Source: Nocardia africana NBRC 100379 (GTDB lineage: Bacteria > Actinomycetota > Actinomycetes > Mycobacteriales > Mycobacteriaceae). From it: a stretch of DNA of 64,000 nt. This document shows positions 33,946 to 41,556 of the stretch, in pieces. The stretch lies in the NCBI RefSeq assembly GCF_001612635.1, contig NZ_BDAV01000010.1, forward strand, positions 310,001-374,000, written 5' to 3'. A program made the position numbers and the translations under genes. The notes under the pieces were generated by a model. That model had not been told where the DNA came from. It worked only from the letters and a program-made list of their open reading frames with translations, and did not search any database. Positions within the stretch are counted from its first letter, which is position 1. Each line of letters begins with the position of its first letter.

Positions 33946-34742
33946 ACAATTTGCATCGTGAACTCGCGCCGATCAGCTCCGAGGCGTGGTCGGCCATCGA
34001 GGAGGAGGCGACGCGCACCTTCCGGCGTCATATCGCCGGTCGCCGGGTGGTGGACCTGTCCGGTCCGCACGGCACCGACTACTCCGCGGTCGGATTGGGA
34101 CACACCACCGTCATCGACGCGCCGGATGAGGGCGTCCAGGCCCGCCGGCGCGTGGTCGCGCCGCTGGTCGAGCTGCGTGTGCCGTTCACCCTCTCGCGCG
34201 AGGAACTCGACAACGTCGAGCGCGGCGCACAGGACGCGGATCTGGATCCGGTGAAGGATGCCGCCCGCAAGATCGCGTTCGCCGAGGACCGCGCCGTTTT
34301 CGAGGGCTACCCCGCCGCCGGGATCACCGGCATCCGGGCGGCCGTGTCGAACACGCCCGTCACCGCGCCGAGCGATCCGCGACTCATCCCCGAGGCCATC
34401 GCCCAGGCGCTGAGCAAGCTGCGGCTCGCCGGTGTCGACGGGCCGTATTCGGTGCTGCTGAGCGCCGATCTGTACACCGCGGTGAGCGAGACCTCCGACC
34501 ATGGCCACCCGATCCGCACGCATATCGAGCGGCTGATCCCCGAGGGCGAGATCATCTGGGCGCCCGCTATCGACGGCGCCTTCGTGCTCACCACCCGCGG
34601 CGGCGACTTCGATCTGCAACTCGGTCAGGACCTGTCGATCGGCTACCTGTCCCACGATGCGGAGAGTGTGCAGCTGTACTTCCAGGAAAGCCTGACCTTC
34701 CTGGTCTACACCGCCGAGGCCGCCGTCCCGCTGCGCGGCTGA
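33942..34742 (+). CDS. Encapsulin shell protein (family 1)
   Basis: 266 residues with an HK97-like capsid fold that self-assembles into a protein nanocompartment. It starts MNNLHRELAPISSEAWSAIE, the usual N-terminal helix that binds cargo peptides. The conserved segments HIAGRRVVDLSGPHG, PLVELRVPFTLSREELD and DLSIGYLSHDAESVQLYFQE span the fold. The gene overlaps that of the DyP peroxidase, whose tail carries the matching docking peptide, so the two form a peroxidase-loaded compartment. Confidence 0.96.
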   Translation: MNNLHRELAPISSEAWSAIEEEATRTFRRHIAGRRVVDLSGPHGTDYSAVGLGHTTVIDAPDEGVQARRRVVAPLVELRVPFTLSREELDNVERGAQDADLDPVKDAARKIAFAEDRAVFEGYPAAGITGIRAAVSNTPVTAPSDPRLIPEAIAQALSKLRLAGVDGPYSVLLSADLYTAVSETSDHGHPIRTHIERLIPEGEIIWAPAIDGAFVLTTRGGDFDLQLGQDLSIGYLSHDAESVQLYFQESLTFLVYTAEAAVPLRG

Positions 34743-34773
34743 GCACGACGCGAGCGATCTTCGAGGTGCCACC

Positions 34774-35364
34774 GTGAGCGACGACGTCCCGCCCGTATCC
34801 GGGCCCGATCTCTCCCGCCGGTCCCGCGGGCCGGCGCGGGCGGTGCGGGCCGGTGTCGTCACCGGCCGCCGCACCCTCACCTACAGTGCGCTCGCCGTGC
34901 TGTCGGTGCTGGTGATCTGCGGTGCCGTGGTGCTCCTGTTCGGGGTGAACCGGATATTCACCGGACTGCTGGCCGGCGCGGTCGCGGGTATCGCGCTGCT
35001 GGTGGCGCTGTTCGGCCGCGATGTCGTGGTGCTCACCGACCGCGCGATCTACCGGCGCACCCCGTGGGCCGAATCGCGGCTGGAGTGGGATCGCGTGGTG
35101 GCCGGCCGGTTCGCCCTCGACGAGCGGGCCCGCTGGTCGCTCGCGCTGGATCTGACCGGCGGCGACGAACCGCACGACGAGCTGGTCCTGCTGAGCATTC
35201 CGCCGGTGCGGCATCCGGTGTCCAACGCCTACGAGCATCGCAAGCGCGAACAGGTCGCCGAGATTCGCCGGATCCTGCGCGAGCAGCGGGTACAGGTCAC
35301 CGTGCTGCCCGAGATCGCCTCGGCCCTGCACGAACACTGGAAGCTCGCGCCCGCCGCCCGGTGA
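34774..35364 (+). CDS. Two-helix membrane protein with PH-like domain
   Basis: 196 residues. A basic N-terminus is followed by two adjacent membrane segments, about residues 38-57 (SALAVLSVLVICGAVVLLFG) and 62-80 (TGLLAGAVAGIALLVALFG). A soluble part then begins VVVLTDRAIYRRTPWAESRL, which looks like a bacterial PH-type domain. It starts at a GTG 31 bases after encapsulin and its stop overlaps the NUDIX gene by four bases, so it belongs to the same operon. Function unknown. Confidence 0.72.
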   Translation: MSDDVPPVSGPDLSRRSRGPARAVRAGVVTGRRTLTYSALAVLSVLVICGAVVLLFGVNRIFTGLLAGAVAGIALLVALFGRDVVVLTDRAIYRRTPWAESRLEWDRVVAGRFALDERARWSLALDLTGGDEPHDELVLLSIPPVRHPVSNAYEHRKREQVAEIRRILREQRVQVTVLPEIASALHEHWKLAPAAR

Positions 35365-35804
35365 GCTCCGCACCCGCCCGTACCGACCGTATCGTGAAGG
35401 CTCCCTTTATGATTCGCACCGCCGCACTCGCGCACATCCGCGATCGCCGTCTGCTGCAGGCACGTTCCACCGGCAAAGAGGTGTTCTACATGGCGGGCGG
35501 GAAGATCGACCCCGGCGAATCACCGGTGCAGGCGCTGTACCGCGAGGTGCGCGAGGAACTGGGTGTCGACGTGGCGGCCCACGACGAGCTCGGCGTCTTC
35601 GAATGCGAGGCGTACGGGCACACTCCCGGTACCGCGCTGCACATGACCTGCTTCACCGCCGACCTCACCGGCGAACCGACGCCGACGAGTGAGATCGCCG
35701 AATTGCGCTATTTCACGGTGGGCGAGTACGCGGCCATGCCGCATGTCGCGCCCGGATCGATGCTGGTCTTCCGGCGCCTGCACGAACTCGGCCTGATCGA
35801 CTGA
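35361..35804 (+). CDS. NUDIX hydrolase
   Basis: 147 residues. The NUDIX box GKIDPGESPVQALYREVREE, followed by LGV, matches GX5EX7REUXEEXGU and binds the catalytic metal. It should hydrolyse a nucleoside diphosphate derivative; the substrate cannot be told. The GTG at 35361 was chosen because it overlaps the preceding stop (GTGA); an in-frame ATG at 35409 is the alternative, just before the first strand IRTAALAHI. As the last gene of the peroxidase-encapsulin operon it might clean up oxidised nucleotides, which is inference. Confidence 0.85.
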   Translation: MSSAPARTDRIVKAPFMIRTAALAHIRDRRLLQARSTGKEVFYMAGGKIDPGESPVQALYREVREELGVDVAAHDELGVFECEAYGHTPGTALHMTCFTADLTGEPTPTSEIAELRYFTVGEYAAMPHVAPGSMLVFRRLHELGLID

Positions 35805-35816
35805 CCGCTGGATTCG

Positions 35817-37535
35817 CTACGTCGCCTCGCCGCGTTCGACCGGCTCGGCGCCCTCGTCATCGATGATCGGACGCGACTCCTCCGGCAGCTCGGCGGCCCG
35901 GTCGCGGGCCACCGGACCGGGCGGTTCGGCGTCGGACGGGATGCGCGTGGCCACCACGAAGGCCAGGAGCAGCACGACCGCGACACCGAGCAGCGCCACC
36001 CGGGTCGCGTCGGCGAATCCGTTGGCCAGCGCGTCGGTGACCGCGGCCGGCGCGTGCTGGGCCCGCAGTCCGACGATCGCGCCGCCCGCCGAATCGCGGG
36101 TGGCCGCCCCCACGGCACCGGCGGCCCGGGTGGTCAGGCCGGGGACGTAGCTCAGCCGATCGGGCAGGAAGTGGCCGAGACCGATCGAGAGGGTACTGCC
36201 GAGGACCGCCACACCGAGCGCGGCCCCGGCGGGCCGGGCCGCGGCCGCGGTGATCGATCCCGGATCCGATGCCATGGCCTCCGCGCCGGTGCGCCGAATA
36301 CTCGCCGTCAACGGGGCGGAGGCCAGCCCGAGACCGATTCCGTAGCAGGCGAGTAGCACGGTCGGCACCCACGCCGGAATGGTCGATGTCAACGCCAGCG
36401 CGGTCACCGCCATCGCGAGCAACGCGATCGCCAAGCCGATTCGTATCAGCCACAGCGGAGGTACCGCGCGCAGTGGCCCGGCGGTCAGTACGGCCGAGAT
36501 CAGAGCGCATCCGGTCAGCACCACGAGGATCGAACCCGTTCGCAGGGTGGACAAGCCGAGGCAGTTCACCAGGTACAGCGGCAGCACGAAGAGCAGTCCG
36601 AACTGCGCCGCCGCGATCAACAGGGCCGCGCCGTCACCCCAGTGCCGGGGATCGCGCAGCTGCGAGAAGTCCATCAGCGCGGCATGTTCCACCTTCACCC
36701 GATGTCTTTCCCAGAAGACGAACAGCACCAGCAGCAACACCCCCACAGCGAGTACGAACGGGATGGGCGAACTCGCCGATTGCGTCGACCAGGTCACACC
36801 GAACACGCTGAACTGCCGCCGCGGCCGCAACCAGCCGTAACGCTGCCCCTCGATGAGGGCGAAGATCACCAGCGCGAACCCGGCCGTACTGAGCAGCCAT
36901 CCGTCCACATCCGGTCCGGTCGCCGCGGCGCCGATGCGGGTTTCGGGCACGAGAACGGCGCCGAGCAGGACGACCACCGCGATCGGCACGTTGATCAGGA
37001 AGATCCACGGCCAGGTGAAGGAATCGATGAACCACCCGCCCAGCGCCGCGCCGACGACCGCCGCGCCGGCCGGGGCGACCACCCACGCGGTGAACGCGAT
37101 CACGCGCGCCCGGCCGTGGAACATCGCCGCTACCGTGCCCAGAGAGCCGGCCACGACCGCCGCACCGCCGATCCCCTGCACGATCCGGCCCCAGATGAGC
37201 GGGCTCGCCGAATCCGCGGAGGCGGACAACAGGCTGCCGCCGACGAAGATCAGCACCCCGAGCGCGAAGATCACGCGCCGGCCGAATCGGTCGGCGATCC
37301 GGCCGACGGCGATCAGCAGAACCGCGAGCACGACCGAGTACACGCAGAAGACCCACTGCGCCTGGGTGAAATCGAGTCCCAGGTCACCGATGATCGTCGG
37401 CAGCGACACGCCGACGACCGTGCCGTCCAGCGTCACCATCGCAAGGCCCAGCGCGAGGACCGCGAGTGCCCACCACCGTCTGGCACCGGTGGGTGGCGAA
37501 CCGAGTTCAGCGTCTGTTCGAACGTGATCAGCCAT
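35817..37535 (-). CDS. MFS drug exporter, DHA2 (14-TM) type
   Basis: 572 residues with about 14 hydrophobic segments, a proton-driven exporter of the plasma membrane. Visible motifs are TLDGTVVGVSLPTI in TM1, the loop motif GRIADRFGRRVIF, and the antiporter motif VVAPAGAAVVGAALGGWFID. The tail is acidic and cytoplasmic. The substrate is unknown; drugs or an own metabolite are both possible. A MarR-type regulator gene lies 183 bases upstream on the same strand, with inverted repeats between them, which suggests inducible control. It ends 12 bases from the convergent NUDIX gene. Confidence 0.9.
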   Translation of the reverse strand: MADHVRTDAELGSPPTGARRWWALAVLALGLAMVTLDGTVVGVSLPTIIGDLGLDFTQAQWVFCVYSVVLAVLLIAVGRIADRFGRRVIFALGVLIFVGGSLLSASADSASPLIWGRIVQGIGGAAVVAGSLGTVAAMFHGRARVIAFTAWVVAPAGAAVVGAALGGWFIDSFTWPWIFLINVPIAVVVLLGAVLVPETRIGAAATGPDVDGWLLSTAGFALVIFALIEGQRYGWLRPRRQFSVFGVTWSTQSASSPIPFVLAVGVLLLVLFVFWERHRVKVEHAALMDFSQLRDPRHWGDGAALLIAAAQFGLLFVLPLYLVNCLGLSTLRTGSILVVLTGCALISAVLTAGPLRAVPPLWLIRIGLAIALLAMAVTALALTSTIPAWVPTVLLACYGIGLGLASAPLTASIRRTGAEAMASDPGSITAAAARPAGAALGVAVLGSTLSIGLGHFLPDRLSYVPGLTTRAAGAVGAATRDSAGGAIVGLRAQHAPAAVTDALANGFADATRVALLGVAVVLLLAFVVATRIPSDAEPPGPVARDRAAELPEESRPIIDDEGAEPVERGEAT

Positions 37536-37573
37536 GCGCCGCTCCCGTCGTCGACCGGTGTCGCTGGGAAGTA

Positions 37574-37597
37574 ACTCGTATCGGTCGAGTCTACGAG
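37574..37597. promoter_or_regulatory. Candidate MarR operator before the exporter gene
   Basis: Nested inverted repeats: CTCGTA-N11-TACGAG (37575-37597) and ACTCG-N7-CGAGT (37574-37590). They lie about 40 bases upstream of the exporter start, where a repressor would block transcription. No experimental support. Confidence 0.4.
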
Positions 37598-37718
37598 CCG
37601 AACCGGGCGAATCTCGGCAATAGGGACCCGGCGATACCGGACCGTGTGGTGAACGCGAGCATTCGGCTATCCGGCACCGGACCGGTCGGCGGCTGATCGG
37701 TGGCTCGGGGCCGCGGTG

Positions 37719-38201
37719 TCACTCGGAGATCCGGCCCGCCTCCGGGAAGGTGGCGTCGCGGATGATCCGCAGGCCGCTGATCAGGGCCTCGCACTGCTCC
37801 GGGGTGAGCTGCCCGTAGAACCAGGTGTCGAGGATCTTCAGATATTCCGGCAGGACCTTGGCCAGCCGGGTCGCGCCGGCGGCGGTGAGGGCGGCATAGG
37901 AGCTGCGGCGGTCGTTGGGATCGGGCTGGCGACGGGCGAATCCGTTGCGCTCGAGCCGATCCACCAGGCGGGTGACACCGCTGGTCGACAGCTGTGCCTG
38001 ATCGGCCAGATCGGTCATCCGCAGCCGGCGGCCGGGCGAGCGGCTCAGGCGCATGAGGGCGGTGAAGTCCAGCACCGACAGGCCGTTCGCCGACCAGGTC
38101 GGCTCGAGTTTGCGGCGGATCCCGCTCGTCGCCTCGAACAGCATTCCGATATCGGAGAGGCGCGGGTCGTCGAAGACGTCGGCGTCGTGCGTGTGCTCCA
38201 T
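37719..38201 (-). CDS. MarR-family transcriptional regulator
   Basis: 160 residues, winged-helix repressor that acts as a dimer. The DNA-binding core reads RLRMTDLADQAQLSTSGVTR, then LVDRLERNGFARRQPDPNDRR with the typical wing (D.RR). An N-terminal helix and the C-terminal helices for dimerisation are present. It is upstream of the MFS exporter on the same strand and divergent from the SGNH hydrolase, so it may control one or both. A TAGGCT hexamer ends 6 nt before its ATG. Confidence 0.9.
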   Translation of the reverse strand: MEHTHDADVFDDPRLSDIGMLFEATSGIRRKLEPTWSANGLSVLDFTALMRLSRSPGRRLRMTDLADQAQLSTSGVTRLVDRLERNGFARRQPDPNDRRSSYAALTAAGATRLAKVLPEYLKILDTWFYGQLTPEQCEALISGLRIIRDATFPEAGRISE

Positions 38202-38207
38202 GCGGCC

Positions 38208-38213
38208 AGCCTA
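38208..38213 (-). promoter_or_regulatory. -10 hexamer TAGGCT for the MarR gene
   Basis: On the minus strand TAGGCT ends 6 nt before the ATG, predicting a leaderless transcript. Confidence 0.55.
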
Positions 38214-38219
38214 ACCCAC

Positions 38220-38244
38220 AGTTGTCACGCGGATAGTTGACACG
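38220..38244. promoter_or_regulatory. Direct repeat AGTTGWCACG in the divergent region
   Basis: AGTTGTCACG (38220-38229) and AGTTGACACG (38235-38244) are 15 bases apart. The second overlaps the TTGACA -35 of the hydrolase promoter, and the first adjoins the MarR -10. They also contain TGTCA-N10-TGACA. Possible autoregulatory operator. Confidence 0.4.
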
Positions 38245-38264
38245 AGGAATACTTTCCATATCAT
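38237..38264 (+). promoter_or_regulatory. Sigma70-type promoter for SGNH hydrolase
   Basis: TTGACA (38237-38242), a 16-base spacer and TATCAT (38259-38264), about 35 bases before the expected leader and the ATG at 38306. It is unusually close to consensus for this DNA. GAGGAATA (38244-38251) and TATTCCTC (38276-38283) flank the -10 as an inverted repeat. Confidence 0.6.
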
Positions 38265-38305
38265 TGCCATGAGGATATTCCTCGCAGCAACTAAATGGAG
38301 ATGTC

Positions 38306-39421
38306 ATGACCAGCACCTGGCTCGCCGGATTCCGCTCCGCGATCATCAGCCCCTACGAGCAGTTCCAGTTGACCGAACCCCGGGGGTTCACCGATCGAAC
38401 CGTGCGCCAGGTGCTGCACATGGCCGGCGGCGGTCGGCAGATTCGGGTGCGATTGAGCAATCGGTACGGCCGCGACGCTCTGGAGATCGGTGCGGCCCGA
38501 ATCGCCCTGCGCAAGAACGGTTTCGCGACGATCGCCGAAACCGACACCGTGCTGCGCTTCGACGGGGCGGACACCGTGCGTATCCCGGCCGGAGGCGAAA
38601 TGGTCAGCGACACCGTCGATCTCGCGGTGAACGGCGGTGACGATCTACTGCTGAGCCTGTACCTGCCCGGGTCGACCGGGCTCGCCACCTTTTCGCATCA
38701 GCCGATGGAGATCACCGCCGTGGTCGCCGGTGATCACACCGCCGATCCGGACCTCTCCGAGGTGGAAGAGGTCGCCTCGCGCTTCTACGTCACCGGCGTC
38801 GACGTGCTCGGTGACGCGGACACCCCGGTCGTGGTGGCGTTCGGTGACTCCTGGTTCGACGGCGCCGGAACCACGCCCGGCGCGAATCGCCGCTCCGTCG
38901 ACGCGCTGAATTCGCTACTGACCCGCGGCTGGGTGGTCAACCAGGGCATCGGGGGCAACCAGTTGCTCACCGACGAGGTCGGGGAACACGCCCTGGCACG
39001 GTTCGACCGCGATGTGCTCGCCGTACCGGGCGTCACCCATGTGGTCGTCAATTTCGGCATCAACGATATCGGGCTGGGCGAGGTGGCCGCGGCCGGCGAT
39101 CTGATCGCCGGCTACACCGAACTCGCCGCGCGGGCACACGCCGCCGGACTGCCGATCTACGCCAACACGATCGGGCCCTTCGCCGGGGTGATCTATCCGG
39201 AGGTGAATGTGGCTCCCGCCCTGCCGGTGCGCGTCGTCGTCAACGAATGGCTGCGGACCACAACAGTTTTCGACGCAGTCTTCGATGTGGCGGCCGCCGT
39301 GGCGGATCCGGAGCGGCCCGACTTCATCCGCCCGGATCTCGACAGCGGCGACGGCTTGCACCTCAACGACGAGGGCGCCCGCGTCATGGCGGAGACGATG
39401 CGGATTCCCGGGCTGCGCTGA
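38306..39421 (+). CDS. SGNH/GDSL hydrolase
   Basis: 371 residues. All four blocks are visible: VVAFGDSWFDGAG (Ser182), NQGIGGNQLL (Gly), VVNFGINDIG (Asn253) and DGLHLNDEG (Asp349, His352). About 170 residues before the first block form a beta-rich domain (VRIPAGGEMVSDTVDLAVNG), as in actinobacterial esterases of this type. No signal peptide is apparent. Substrate unknown. It has a near-consensus promoter, GGAG at the right distance from the ATG, and its 3' end overlaps the convergent GlxA-like gene by 38 bases. Confidence 0.9.
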   Translation: MTSTWLAGFRSAIISPYEQFQLTEPRGFTDRTVRQVLHMAGGGRQIRVRLSNRYGRDALEIGAARIALRKNGFATIAETDTVLRFDGADTVRIPAGGEMVSDTVDLAVNGGDDLLLSLYLPGSTGLATFSHQPMEITAVVAGDHTADPDLSEVEEVASRFYVTGVDVLGDADTPVVVAFGDSWFDGAGTTPGANRRSVDALNSLLTRGWVVNQGIGGNQLLTDEVGEHALARFDRDVLAVPGVTHVVVNFGINDIGLGEVAAAGDLIAGYTELAARAHAAGLPIYANTIGPFAGVIYPEVNVAPALPVRVVVNEWLRTTTVFDAVFDVAAAVADPERPDFIRPDLDSGDGLHLNDEGARVMAETMRIPGLR

Positions 39422-40418
39422 CGGCCGGCTCTGCCGCAACGGTGCCGAGGCCGGCCTCGGGGTAGTCCCGGCGATAGGCCTCGGGCGTGGTGGCGAAGCG
39501 GCGGACGAAGGCGCGGTGCAGAGTCTCGCCGTGGCGGTAGCCGACCACGCGGGCGATGGCGGTGACGGTGAGTTCGCTGGACTCCAGCAGGCGCCGGGCC
39601 GCTTCCAGGCGCAGTTCCGCGACGAAAGCGGCTGGGGTACTTCCGGTTTCGGCTCGAAAGGCGCGGGCGAAATGACGTTCGCTCATGCCCGCGCGCCGCG
39701 CCAGGGCGGACACCGCCAGATCGTCGCCGAGATGGTCGGGCAGCCATTGCTGGACGGCGCGGATCGCGGGCGTACGAGCCGGCTGCGTGCGCAATTGGGC
39801 GCTGAATTGCGTTTGGCCACCGGAGCGCCGGGTGAAGACGACGAAAGCGCGAGCGACCTGCTGAGCCATCTCACGGCCGTGGTCGTCCTCCACGAGGGCC
39901 AGCGCGAGGTCGATGCCGGCGGAGACACCCGCCGAGGTCCAGCGGTTGCGATCGTGGACGTAGATGCGGTCGGGTTCGACGACGACGCGAGGGTACGAGC
40001 GGGCCAGGAGATCGGCCGCACCCCAGTGGGTGGTGGCGCGGTAGCCGTCGAGCAGGCCGGCCGCGGCGAGCAGCAGCGCTCCGGAGCACACCGAGGTGAC
40101 CCGGCGGGACTTCCGGGCGAGCGAGGGCAATTCGCGGACCACCTCCGCGGAAACCGGCCCGGAAATCCAGCCGCCGACGACCACCAGGGTGTCGATCTCC
40201 GTGGCGGAGCAGGCGAGGTCGTGCAGCGAATGCCGGACCCCGAGGGTCAGACCGCCGTCGGCCTCGATCGACCGGCCGTCCGGCGAGGCCGTGAGGAGTC
40301 GGTAGGCGGTGTCCGCGCCCATCGTGTTGACGGCTCCGAAAACATCCATCGGCCCGGCCAATTCGACCAGCTGCATGCCCTCGTAGACGACGAAGACGAC
40401 GGTGCGCGGCGCGGGCAT
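39384..40418 (-). CDS. GlxA-like regulator: DJ-1/PfpI domain plus AraC HTH
   Basis: 344 residues. The N-terminal half is a DJ-1/PfpI-like sensor fold starting VVFVVYEGMQLVELAGPMDV, with a Cys in the elbow SVCSGALLLAAAG. The C-terminal half is an AraC DNA-binding domain (LAVSALARRAGMSERHFARA; then VVGYRHGETLHRAFVRRF). Such proteins bind small molecules or act as regulators without amidase activity. The ATG at 40418 was chosen because the fold starts right after it; the frame is open further upstream without family similarity. Targets are unknown. Confidence 0.9.
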   Translation of the reverse strand: MPAPRTVVFVVYEGMQLVELAGPMDVFGAVNTMGADTAYRLLTASPDGRSIEADGGLTLGVRHSLHDLACSATEIDTLVVVGGWISGPVSAEVVRELPSLARKSRRVTSVCSGALLLAAAGLLDGYRATTHWGAADLLARSYPRVVVEPDRIYVHDRNRWTSAGVSAGIDLALALVEDDHGREMAQQVARAFVVFTRRSGGQTQFSAQLRTQPARTPAIRAVQQWLPDHLGDDLAVSALARRAGMSERHFARAFRAETGSTPAAFVAELRLEAARRLLESSELTVTAIARVVGYRHGETLHRAFVRRFATTPEAYRRDYPEAGLGTVAAEPAVSAARESASSPP

Positions 40419-40528
40419 TTCGCCATCATCGCAGCCGGGACGAGCGGCCGCCACGGTCGACGGCCAACCGTGGCGGGGCACGCCCGGCGTCCCCGCGCAT
40501 CCGGCAGGCCCGAACCGGGGTACGCACA

Positions 40529-41413
40529 TCACCCGGCGCGCCGGACCTCGGTGCTCCCGTCCGGCGCCGCACACTGTCCGAGGAAGGAAATGATCGCTGC
40601 CGCAACATCATCCGGCGATTGTGCGTGCGGATAATGTCCCCCGTTCTCGATCATGACGACGCGGCCCGCACCGTGGGGCAGCGCGGCTACGATCGCATTC
40701 GCCTCGGCCTCGGGATCGGCGAAATCCGGATCGGCCGAACCCATGATCACCAGTGCGGGACAGCGGACGTCCCCCAATCGCGCATGGGCGTCGGCGGGAG
40801 TGGTCTGTCCGGTCTTCATGAATTCCGCCCACCGGCCGGGCCGCCGCAGCGTGCTCTCCACATCGGCGAGGTAGTGGTCGTAGTCGGCGGGCCTGGCCGG
40901 ATACGCGACGTCCAGATAGCGCCGCCACCAGGGCAGCGATTTCAGCGACATGGTGAGGGCGAGGCGAACCATGCCGCGGCGGTATCGGCGGCTGCCGAGC
41001 AGAGCGCCGACGTGTAGCCGCTGTGTCCGGGTGAAGGGGCCGATCTCGACGATCCCGCGCACCAGCTCCGGAGCCTGGGCCGCGGCGATCGTCGCCGAAC
41101 CGCCCGACAGCGAGTGCCCGACGATCACCGCCGGGCCGCCGAAGTGCCGGATCACTCCCAGCAGGTCCTCCGCCACATCGGTGCGGCTGATGGCGGCCTT
41201 GCCGGTCACCGAGGGCCACTCCGTACTGGATTCGCCGTGCCCTCGCATGTCGACGTTGACCACCCGATACCCCGCCGCGGCCAACGGCCCGAGCAGGAAG
41301 CGGAAGTCTTGGCGCAGGGTGCCCATGCCGTGCGACAGCACCACCAGCGGTCCGTCCCCGGCCACATCGCAGGCGAGCCGTCCGTGTTCGAGCGTCACGT
41401 ACTCGGTCATCAT
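40529..41413 (-). CDS. Alpha/beta hydrolase
   Basis: About 294 residues. LVVLSHGMGTLRQDF is the oxyanion segment, VDMRGHGES follows strand 4, and VIVGHSLSGGSA holds the nucleophile Ser. An acid lies in VIMGSADPDF and the His in NGGHYPHAQ, so the triad is complete. No signal peptide. The substrate is unknown. GGAAGGA precedes two adjacent ATGs (41413 and 41410), either of which may be used; an earlier in-frame start at 41446 has no such site. A 16-base palindrome lies 24 bases upstream. Confidence 0.88.
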   Translation of the reverse strand: MMTEYVTLEHGRLACDVAGDGPLVVLSHGMGTLRQDFRFLLGPLAAAGYRVVNVDMRGHGESSTEWPSVTGKAAISRTDVAEDLLGVIRHFGGPAVIVGHSLSGGSATIAAAQAPELVRGIVEIGPFTRTQRLHVGALLGSRRYRRGMVRLALTMSLKSLPWWRRYLDVAYPARPADYDHYLADVESTLRRPGRWAEFMKTGQTTPADAHARLGDVRCPALVIMGSADPDFADPEAEANAIVAALPHGAGRVVMIENGGHYPHAQSPDDVAAAIISFLGQCAAPDGSTEVRRAG

Positions 41414-41436
41414 CGTTCCTTCCAGCGGGAGCATCC

Positions 41437-41452
41437 GGTCGCACATGCGACC
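41437..41452. promoter_or_regulatory. Palindrome upstream of alpha/beta hydrolase
   Basis: GGTCGCA-CA-TGCGACC has two perfect 7-bp arms. The site lies just before the ribosome binding site of the hydrolase gene, a plausible TetR-type operator. No cognate regulator was identified. Confidence 0.45.
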
Positions 41453-41556
41453 TGCTGAAATGGAACGCCGGAAACTCGGGGTGGTCGATGCCGACGGCCG
41501 GAAGGGTCAGGGGCGCGGCCGACATCGTCAGATTCCGGCGAATCTCCCGGAGGAGT

